From Shewanella sp. SR44-3 (GTDB taxonomy: Bacteria; Pseudomonadota; Gammaproteobacteria; Enterobacterales; Shewanellaceae), in NCBI RefSeq assembly GCF_014163735.1, contig NZ_JACJDV010000004.1, positions 120,919-184,918 on the forward strand: a stretch of DNA of 64,000 nt, given 5' to 3'. Both the position numbers and the translations under genes were made by a program. How positions within the stretch are numbered: the first letter of the stretch is position 1; every line of letters starts with the position of its first letter. Below the pieces are notes generated by a model that was not told the origin of the DNA, ran no database searches, and was given only the letters and a program-made list of their open reading frames with translations. Below, piece by piece: positions 58,491 to 64,000 of this stretch.

Positions 58491-58570
58491 ATTTAACAAT
58501 GGGTGCCACCGTTAAATTCTCACCTCAAAAATTTAACAATGGGTGCCACCGTTAAATTCTCACCTCAAAA
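58491..58570. repeat. Perfect 40-bp tandem duplication with internal inverted repeats
   Basis: Two identical 40-base units (58491-58530 and 58531-58570). Each contains ATTTAAC near the start and GTTAAAT 20 bases later, with TGG/CCA pairing between, so each unit can form a hairpin. Related but diverged hairpins lie at 58751-58777 and 59309-59336. Confidence 0.93.
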
Positions 58571-58635
58571 AGCCTATGACTAAACCTCTGGCATACAGGC
58601 TTGCCATGGCATTCGCTCATCGACTCGCCGTAAAC

Positions 58636-58658
58636 TCATCCATGAGGGCTCGAACATC
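58636..58658. repeat. Left arm of a 23-bp inverted repeat bracketing the zinc-ribbon gene
   Basis: This 23-base segment (core GAGGGCTCGAACATC) recurs in reverse complement at 59405-59427 with one mismatch. The two arms enclose 792 bases with the gene at 58882-59289. Confidence 0.85.
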
Positions 58659-58677
58659 CCGTCCATGGGATGGACGG
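58659..58677. repeat. Hairpin CCGTCCAT-GGG-ATGGACGG
   Basis: Eight-base perfect arms with a three-base loop, directly after the left arm (58636-58658) of the longer inverted repeat. It is part of the repeat unit and has no T run, so it is not a terminator. Confidence 0.85.
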
Positions 58678-58750
58678 TCGTCTCACAAATTACCATGGTT
58701 CACCTTGTTAGAATTTGTGTAACTTGTTGACTTAAAAGACTAGGCCCTAA

Positions 58751-58777
58751 ATGTAACTATGGGGGCCATCGTTAAAT
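58751..58777. repeat. Diverged hairpin repeat, left of the zinc-ribbon gene
   Basis: ATGTAAC and GTTAAAT arms with GGGGGCC between; a diverged relative of the hairpin in the 40-bp duplication. Confidence 0.7.
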
Positions 58778-58881
58778 TAAGTTACGAGGTGAAACCGATA
58801 ATTTGTGGCTGATGGAGCAGGCTAAAGTGAGTTGCAAAAGGTAATAAAGTTATGTTGCTTTTAAGCCACTGGAGAACCTAA

Positions 58882-59289
58882 TTGAAAGTAGTTGAATATA
58901 AAAGATCACTACAGTGGGTAGGAGACCTAAAATGTCCGAGTTGCAGTGGTTTTACTCCTGCGTGGAGATCTAGCGGAATGAGCGAATGCTTTCCTCATTT
59001 CTTCTGCGATACCTGCTCTAATGTAATTCACAGGGAATCTGATAAACGTCTCGTTTGGAATGAAAAGTCACAAGAAATATTAGATGAAATTGCAAAAACA
59101 CTTCCAAACTGTAGCTGCGGAGGTCAATTTTCACCTAACTGTGGACCGAAATGTAAGCATTGCAATACTCAAATACCAGTTGTTAGAAACGCTGTAGAGT
59201 ATTTACATAATCCTAATATGATCGTTGTTGATGGCGGTTGTACATTTAGTGAACGACACGACCCGTACATGGTTCGGATAAATGACTAA
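58882..59289 (+). CDS. Orphan zinc-ribbon protein
   Basis: The 135-residue protein has several cysteine pairs: KCPSCSGF (about 18-23), FCDTCSNV (about 42-45), NCSCGGQF and CGPKCKHCN (about 77-94). These look like two zinc ribbons. It has no membrane segment or signal peptide. TTG start at 58882 with GGAG eight bases upstream. No family is recognised. It lies alone between hairpin repeats and within a 23-bp inverted repeat pair, and its A+T-rich look differs from neighbouring core genes, so it may be acquired. Confidence 0.7.
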   Translation: MKVVEYKRSLQWVGDLKCPSCSGFTPAWRSSGMSECFPHFFCDTCSNVIHRESDKRLVWNEKSQEILDEIAKTLPNCSCGGQFSPNCGPKCKHCNTQIPVVRNAVEYLHNPNMIVVDGGCTFSERHDPYMVRIND

Positions 59290-59308
59290 GCCGACCAACA
59301 ACATAACT

Positions 59309-59336
59309 ATTTCAACGGTGCCACGCATCGTTAAAT
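59309..59336. repeat. Diverged hairpin repeat, right of the zinc-ribbon gene
   Basis: ATTTCAAC and GTTAAAT flanking GGTGCCACGCATC; shares GGTGCCA and CGTTAAAT with the units at 58491-58570, same orientation. Confidence 0.7.
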
Positions 59337-59404
59337 TCATGTTGATTTTTTAGCGTAAGATTTAAAGTCAGAAGGTTACGCTGATGCTGAAAAGGTGAGC
59401 CATA

Positions 59405-59427
59405 GATGTTCGAGCCCTCAAGGATGA
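59405..59427. repeat. Right arm of the 23-bp inverted repeat
   Basis: Reverse complement of 58636-58658 with 22 of 23 matches by eye, 116 bases past the zinc-ribbon stop. Confidence 0.85.
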
Positions 59428-59655
59428 CTCTGGTTTAAATCAAAAGCGCGGCGTGTCGATGACTTCTTGTGACACCAATAGGCCATGCGGGGCGGTACAT
59501 TAATGCCAATTCGTTATGGAATTCACATTTACTTCTTCCATAAACAAACATATAGAAACAATTTTATCGGTGCAATTTACATAAAACTGTTAACAAATCT
59601 TAGCTTTAGCGGTAGTTTGGTGAGTTCTATAAAAATAATAATCTAGAGACTCATC

Positions 59656-60963
59656 ATGCACCCTAGTTCAATTGCGTTATTGCTGACTAGCTCCTTAGTT
59701 GGTCTTGCAAGTTTTAGTACTGATATGGCCCATGCGGCCACGCCTACCGCCGCTGAACTGACGGCTCAAGTTGAGCAGAAAGTTATCACATGGCGCAGGG
59801 ACTTGCATCAACACCCTGAATTATCAAACCGTGAATTTCGCACCAGTAAAGTCATCGAAAAACACCTTAAATCTCTTGGATTAGAAGTACAAACTGGTGT
59901 GGCTCATACCGGCGTGGTGGCGATTTTAAAGGGCGGTAAGCCTGGGCCGCTGATTGGCCTGCGTGCCGATATGGATGCACTGCCGGTGACCGAAGAGGTG
60001 GACTTACCTTTTGCTTCTAAAGCGAAAGATAAATACCGCGGTCAAGACGTGGGGGTAATGCATGCCTGTGGTCATGACACTCATGTCGCCATGCTGATGG
60101 GGGTTGCCGAAAACCTTGTTAAAGTGAAAGACAGCCTAGCAGGGGACGTGATGTTTATCTTCCAGCCTGCCGAAGAAGGCGCGCCAGATGGAGAAGAAGG
60201 CGGCGCGCAATTGATGCTTAAGCAAGGCTTATTTGCTAAGCGAAAACCTGACCAAGTCTTTGGTATGCATGTGACTTCTAGCATGCCAGCTGGCATGATA
60301 GGCCTGCGTTCAGGCCCTGCGATGGCCAGTGAAGACTCATTCACTATCAAGGTGACTGGTCGTCAGACCCACGGTTCTCGTCCCTGGGCTGGGGTTGACC
60401 CTATTGTTGCCGCAGCGCAAATTATTACTGGGGTGCAAACCATTATTAGCCGTCAAGTGGATGTGACGAAGGCGCCTGCGGTAGTGAGTTTTGGTGCAAT
60501 TAATGGCGGCATTCGCTCCAATATTATTCCCGATGAAGTGGAACTTATTGGCACTATTCGCACCTTTGATCAACAGATGCGTGCTGATATTAAGCTCAAG
60601 CTTGCCGAAATCGCTGAGCTTCAAGCTAAAACTCTTGGCGCTACGGCTACTACCAGCATAGCGGAGGGCTACCCTGTCACTGTGAATAACCCAGAGTTGG
60701 TGGCTAAAATGCGCCCTGTGGTTGAATCTGTGGTGGGTCAAGATAACTTAATTGAGCCTGGACTTATTACAGGGGCAGAAGATTTCTCTTATTACGCCTT
60801 AGAGACCCCAGGGATGTTTTTCTTTCTTGGGGTGACGCCTAGAGATCAAGATTATAAAACTGCCGCCAGCAATCATTCACCGTCGTTTTTTGTTGATGAA
60901 AGCGCGTTGAAAGTTGGGGTGCAGACCATGACACAAGTCGCCTTGAGCGCGCTGGGTCAATAA
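59656..60963 (+). CDS. Secreted M20-family amidohydrolase/carboxypeptidase
   Basis: The 435-residue protein has a signal peptide (about residues 1-27) and an M20D amidohydrolase fold. Metal ligands are in VMHACGHDTHVAML, EEGAPDGEEGG and ITGAEDFSYY, and TWRRDLHQHPELSNREFRTS is the usual N-terminal signature. It hydrolyses N-acyl or N-terminal amino acid or peptide amides in the periplasm; exact substrate unknown. Monocistronic, followed by a heptanucleotide repeat tract. Confidence 0.92.
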   Translation: MHPSSIALLLTSSLVGLASFSTDMAHAATPTAAELTAQVEQKVITWRRDLHQHPELSNREFRTSKVIEKHLKSLGLEVQTGVAHTGVVAILKGGKPGPLIGLRADMDALPVTEEVDLPFASKAKDKYRGQDVGVMHACGHDTHVAMLMGVAENLVKVKDSLAGDVMFIFQPAEEGAPDGEEGGAQLMLKQGLFAKRKPDQVFGMHVTSSMPAGMIGLRSGPAMASEDSFTIKVTGRQTHGSRPWAGVDPIVAAAQIITGVQTIISRQVDVTKAPAVVSFGAINGGIRSNIIPDEVELIGTIRTFDQQMRADIKLKLAEIAELQAKTLGATATTSIAEGYPVTVNNPELVAKMRPVVESVVGQDNLIEPGLITGAEDFSYYALETPGMFFFLGVTPRDQDYKTAASNHSPSFFVDESALKVGVQTMTQVALSALGQ

Positions 60964-60970
60964 CCCGCAA

Positions 60971-61012
60971 CTAATAACTAATAACTAATAACTAATAACC
61001 AATAACCAATAC
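60971..61012. repeat. Heptanucleotide tandem repeat (CTAATAA/CCAATAA)
   Basis: Four perfect CTAATAA units, one CCAATAA and a partial CCAATAC make six units (42 bases) between the M20 gene and the M16 gene pair. They end 34 bases before the M16 start codon, between any promoter in the gap and the first codon. Confidence 0.92.
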
Positions 61013-61046
61013 AATTTATTATAAACCCGTCCAAAAGGAGCGCGAC

Positions 61047-62372
61047 ATGAAACGCAGTTTTACTGCCTTGACATTGTTAATGGGGCTATTTGCCTCATCG
61101 GTAGTGCAGGCGACTACCGCCGAAGATATCAAGAGTTTTACTTTAGATAACGGCATGAAAATTATGGTATTAGAGGATGCATCGATTCCTAATGCCAACA
61201 TGTATTTATTCTGGAAAGTGGGCTCTCGTAACGAAGTGCCAGGGATCACAGGTATCTCTCACTTCTTCGAGCACATGATGTTTAATGGCTCGAAAAAATA
61301 CGGTCCTAAGATGTTTGACCGCACCATGGAAGCGGCCGGTGGCGCTAACAATGCTTACACCAGTGAAGACTTAACCGTTTACACAGATTGGTTCCCAGCT
61401 AACGCGTTAGAAACCATGTTTGATCTTGAGGCTGACCGCATTGCCCACTTAGATATTAACCCTGAAATGGTGGAAAGTGAGCGTGGTGTGGTGGCTTCAG
61501 AGCGCACAACAGGGCTTGAAAATTCAAACTGGCGCACTCTGCAAGAAGCCTTGAAGGGCGTGGCTTTTAGTGCTCATCCTTATAGTTGGTCTGTGATTGG
61601 TTATGAGTCAGATATTGCTGCTTGGACCTTGGATGATTTGGTTCAATACCATAAGACTTATTACGCGCCTAATAACGCCATCGTTGTAGTGGCCGGTGAT
61701 GTTAAGTTTGATGAAGTGAAGCGACTAGCGACCCAGTATTTTGGTCCTATTCCAGCACAAGCACCGCCAAAAGCCGTGCGCACCGTGGAGCCACCGCAGC
61801 AAGGTGAACGTCGTCTATTTGTTGAAAAAGCCTCAGTAAGCACCCCAAATGTCATGTTGGCTTACCATGTTCCAGCAACCAGCGATGAAGACTATTACGC
61901 CCTTGATTTACTTAACTCGATTTTAAGCCAGGGTAATAGCTCACGTTTTTACAAATCATTAGTGGATAAGCAAGTGGCATTAGCCGCTGAAACTTACCTG
62001 CCAATGTCATTTGATCCTAACCTTTTCTACATACTGGGCGTAGCAAACCAAGGGGTTGATGCGCAAGTATTAGAAAAAGCCATGATAACGCAAATCAACT
62101 TGATTTCTACTGAAGGAGTTAGTCAAGCTGAGCTTGAAAAAGTTAAAAATATCAAGCTGATGGAATTCTACCAAACGATGGAAACCATTAATGGTAAGGC
62201 AAATACCTTAGGCACTTATGAGCTGTATTTTGGCAGCTTTAACAAATTATTTAATGCACCAGAAGCCTACAACAAGGTGACTCCAGCAGATATCAAACGT
62301 GTGGCAGCCAAGTACTTAGTTAAGTCTAATCGTACCGTAGGCGTACTAGCAGCAAAAGAAGGGGCTGAGTAA
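61047..62372 (+). CDS. Secreted M16 zinc peptidase (catalytic subunit)
   Basis: The 441-residue protein has a signal peptide (about residues 1-22, ending VVQA) and an M16 domain with the inverted zinc motif H72-F-F-E75-H76, then a downstream EADRIAHL and ERGVVASER (likely third ligand). M16 enzymes cut small peptides in a closed chamber. It shares the A of its stop with the ATG of the next gene (TAATG). The pair is a catalytic/non-catalytic heterodimer type, as in processing peptidases. Confidence 0.94.
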   Translation: MKRSFTALTLLMGLFASSVVQATTAEDIKSFTLDNGMKIMVLEDASIPNANMYLFWKVGSRNEVPGITGISHFFEHMMFNGSKKYGPKMFDRTMEAAGGANNAYTSEDLTVYTDWFPANALETMFDLEADRIAHLDINPEMVESERGVVASERTTGLENSNWRTLQEALKGVAFSAHPYSWSVIGYESDIAAWTLDDLVQYHKTYYAPNNAIVVVAGDVKFDEVKRLATQYFGPIPAQAPPKAVRTVEPPQQGERRLFVEKASVSTPNVMLAYHVPATSDEDYYALDLLNSILSQGNSSRFYKSLVDKQVALAAETYLPMSFDPNLFYILGVANQGVDAQVLEKAMITQINLISTEGVSQAELEKVKNIKLMEFYQTMETINGKANTLGTYELYFGSFNKLFNAPEAYNKVTPADIKRVAAKYLVKSNRTVGVLAAKEGAE

Positions 62373-63880
62373 TGACAACGGCAATCAAGAATGAAACAAA
62401 TCAGTCAATCAAGCGCAATAATAAGCTGGCCTTAAGTGTGGCGTTAGCCTGCAGCTTAGGCTTAAGCGCATGTGCCACTACGGCAAATAACGAGGCCGTC
62501 AAAACGGTCGCCAATAAGCCGTTAGCGGCCAATGTGCCAAGTGCAGCAATCAGCCGTTTTGCTATGCCAAGTTATGAGACAATGACCTTAGCTAATGGGC
62601 TAGTGATCAATTTAATGCCGCAAAAAGAAGTGCCATTAATCACCCTAAACGCCGTCGTGCGTGTGGGCGCGGTGGATGACACGGTTTCAGGCCTCGCTTA
62701 TGTTGCATCACAAAGCTTGATGTTAGGTGCAGGTAAGCTGACTAAAGCTGAGATAGAACAACAGATTGATTTCTTAGGTGCCAGTATTAACACCTCGGCA
62801 GATAAAGAAGGCAGTTATGTTAGTGCAGATTTTATGGCTAAAGATGTCGATGTCATATTAGCCATTTTCAGCGATATTCTGCAGGCGCCAAGTTTTAACA
62901 GCCAAGAGTTTGAGAAGTTAAAGCAGCGTGAAATCGCCGGTCTTGCTCAAGAGAAAGAAAGCCCAAGAGCCGTCATTGGCCGGTATTTTGATAAGCTTGC
63001 CTTTGGCGACCATGCCTATGGTAAACCCGTCTCGGGTAACAGTGAGTCGGTAGCCAAAATTAGTGTTAATGATTTATTAGCGTTCCATTCAAGCCATTAT
63101 CTACCCGCTAACACAGCGATAAACGTGGTAGGTGATTTTGAACCAAGTGCCATGAAAGCTAAGCTTGAAGCCGCTTTTGGTGGCTGGCAAGGCACTAAAG
63201 CTGAGTCAAAAGTGGACTTAAGCGTGGGCCTGAATGATTTTAGCCAAAGCCGAGTGCTATTAGTGGATAAGCCTGATGCTATCGAGACCACTTTTTTGAT
63301 TGGTGGTAAAGGCATCAGCCGTGATAACCCAGATTTTGTTGGCCTTACTGTGGTGAACACCATCTTAGGTGGCCGCTTTACCTCATGGCTTAATGATGAG
63401 CTTAGGGTAAATGCAGGTTTAACTTATGGTGCTCGCTCAGGCTTCACGCCTTACTCAAAGGCGGGTTTATTCCAAATTAGTACCTTCACTAAGTCAGAAA
63501 CCACTAAAGAAGCCATGGACTTAGCCCTAAAAACTTATGCCAGATTGTGGCAGAAGGGCATAGACCAAGCGACGTTGGATTCGGCTAAAGCTTACGTTAA
63601 AGGTCAGTACCCACCTAAGTTTGAAACTAGCGGCCAGCTTGCAGGATTATTGTCAGACATGTACCTGTATGGCTTTGATGATAACTTTATCAATCAATTC
63701 CAAGCCAAGGTTGATGGGCTAACCCTAGAGGAGACTCAGCGTCTAGTGCGCGACTATTTCCCACAGGAAAATCTGCAGTTTGTGCTGATAGGTAATGCCA
63801 GCGCCATTGCGCCGATAGCGGCTCAATACGGTGAAGTGACTCAGGTTGATATTAAAGCTATGGGCTTTGATGCTAAATAG
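62372..63880 (+). CDS. M16-family peptidase homologue, non-catalytic lipoprotein
   Basis: The 502-residue protein begins with a lipoprotein signal peptide (lipobox LSAC, Cys34), so it is probably membrane-anchored. The M16 fold is recognisable (TMTLANGLVINLMPQKEVPLITLNAVVRVGAVDD), but the HxxEH site is replaced by GLAYVASQSLM, so it is non-catalytic. It would serve as the partner of the preceding secreted M16 peptidase. The ATG overlaps that gene's stop by one base. Confidence 0.92.
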   Translation: MTTAIKNETNQSIKRNNKLALSVALACSLGLSACATTANNEAVKTVANKPLAANVPSAAISRFAMPSYETMTLANGLVINLMPQKEVPLITLNAVVRVGAVDDTVSGLAYVASQSLMLGAGKLTKAEIEQQIDFLGASINTSADKEGSYVSADFMAKDVDVILAIFSDILQAPSFNSQEFEKLKQREIAGLAQEKESPRAVIGRYFDKLAFGDHAYGKPVSGNSESVAKISVNDLLAFHSSHYLPANTAINVVGDFEPSAMKAKLEAAFGGWQGTKAESKVDLSVGLNDFSQSRVLLVDKPDAIETTFLIGGKGISRDNPDFVGLTVVNTILGGRFTSWLNDELRVNAGLTYGARSGFTPYSKAGLFQISTFTKSETTKEAMDLALKTYARLWQKGIDQATLDSAKAYVKGQYPPKFETSGQLAGLLSDMYLYGFDDNFINQFQAKVDGLTLEETQRLVRDYFPQENLQFVLIGNASAIAPIAAQYGEVTQVDIKAMGFDAK

Positions 63881-63904
63881 TTAATCTTGAACAAAGTTAA
63901 CACC

Positions 63905-63941
63905 AAAAAGAACCCACAATGATAAATTGTGGGTTCTTTTT
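63905..63941 (+). terminator. Terminator after the M16 operon
   Basis: A perfect 16-bp stem (AAAAAGAACCCACAAT and its complement) with loop GATAA ends in a T run, 24 bases past the stop. Confidence 0.95.
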
Positions 63942-63956
63942 TGCACCAATATTCTG

Positions 63957-64000
63957 ACTAACCACTAACCACTAACCACTAACCACTAACCACTAACCAC
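63957..64000. repeat. Heptanucleotide tandem repeat (ACTAACC), runs off the window edge
   Basis: Six full ACTAACC units and two bases of a seventh, with no mismatches visible, directly after the M16 operon terminator. The tract continues beyond 64000. It is similar in length and phrase to the repeat at 60971-61012. Confidence 0.93.

Larger units (their letters stand above)
58332..58881. other. Repeat-rich intergenic region left of the zinc-ribbon gene
   Basis: These 550 bases hold two imperfect copies of a 38-base segment (58404-58441 and 58566-58603, four differences by eye). They also hold a perfect 40-bp tandem duplication (58491-58570), an 8-bp-stem hairpin (58659-58677), one arm of a longer inverted repeat (58636-58658) and a third hairpin copy (58751-58777). 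No convincing coding frame is present. The composition resembles mobile intergenic repeats of the MITE/REP kind. Confidence 0.75.
59290..59655. other. Intergenic region right of the zinc-ribbon gene
   Basis: These 366 bases hold a further hairpin-type repeat (59309-59336) and the right arm of the inverted repeat (59405-59427). The last 100 bases are AT-rich and probably contain the promoter of the M20 gene. No gene was recognised. Confidence 0.65.

Noticed and set aside
58491..58570. Tandem repeats as a CRISPR array
   Set aside because: The two 40-bp units are directly adjacent with no spacers, and no cas genes are present in the window.
58751..58777. Integron attC site
   Set aside because: The arms match the core-site pattern but the site is about half the minimum length usually seen and no integrase is near; kept only as a low-certainty idea.
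60971..61012. Heptanucleotide tract as a CRISPR-like or telomere-like element
   Set aside because: The units are short with no spacers, and they lie between ordinary chromosomal genes.

Overview
The window reads as a gammaproteobacterial chromosome, and gene order and content point to Shewanella or a close relative. The pointers are a CymA-type tetraheme quinol dehydrogenase next to rsmD-ftsYEX-rpoH, a caa3-type cytochrome oxidase cluster next to sulA-lexA-plsB, and yibN-secB-gpsA facing gpmI-envC-ctpA. This assignment comes from recognising families and gene order, not from a database search.

Layout. (1) 1-4991: one end of a Tn7-like transposon. It has tnsA, tnsB, tnsC and the start of tnsD/tniQ, all on the minus strand, and a terminal array of three TnsB-type repeats that abuts the stop codon of yhiN. 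The body of the element lies off the left edge. (2) 4994-13631: housekeeping genes (yhiN, gpsA, secB, yibN; divergently gpmI, envC, ctpA, a yibQ-like deacetylase). (3) 13606-14972: an NsrR-type Rrf2 regulator with a small YkgJ-like cysteine protein, and an orphan gene. (4) 14961-23749: the aa3/caa3 oxidase operon (cox2-cox1-cox11-cox3) followed by its assembly genes (SURF1, a SCO-like protein, ctaA, ctaB, SCO). Subunit II carries two fused cytochrome c domains. (5) 24052-29244: a possible FNR-type site, sulA-lexA under two SOS boxes, then plsB and an aromatic amino acid permease. (6) 29350-32205: small accessory genes (VOC protein, lipoprotein, GNAT, GST, membrane protein). (7) 32389-37430: a CusBA-type metal efflux operon with a Cys/Met-rich leader gene but no outer-membrane channel gene. 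(8) 37849-43463: cymA, rsmD, ftsY-ftsE-ftsX, rpoH. (9) 43513-48752: menD-menH-menC-menE. Menaquinone is the electron donor that CymA family members oxidise. (10) 49008-57057: HDOD protein, Lrp-type regulator with divergent YjeH-like exporter, TerB-like, DUF2780-like and YciC-like proteins, LysR regulator with divergent Bcr/CflA transporter. (11) 57179-59655: tapT, a secreted basic protein, then a repeat-rich stretch holding an orphan zinc-ribbon gene between inverted repeats. (12) 59656-64000: a secreted M20 amidohydrolase and a paired M16 peptidase operon bracketed by heptanucleotide tandem repeats.

Most of the window is ordinary core genome. The parts worth a second look are the Tn7-like end at yhiN, the repeat-bounded zinc-ribbon gene near 59 kb, the two 7-bp repeat tracts around the M16 pair, and the diheme extension of cytochrome oxidase subunit II. 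No rRNA, tRNA or CRISPR array was seen. I found no convincing evidence of a wholly new system.
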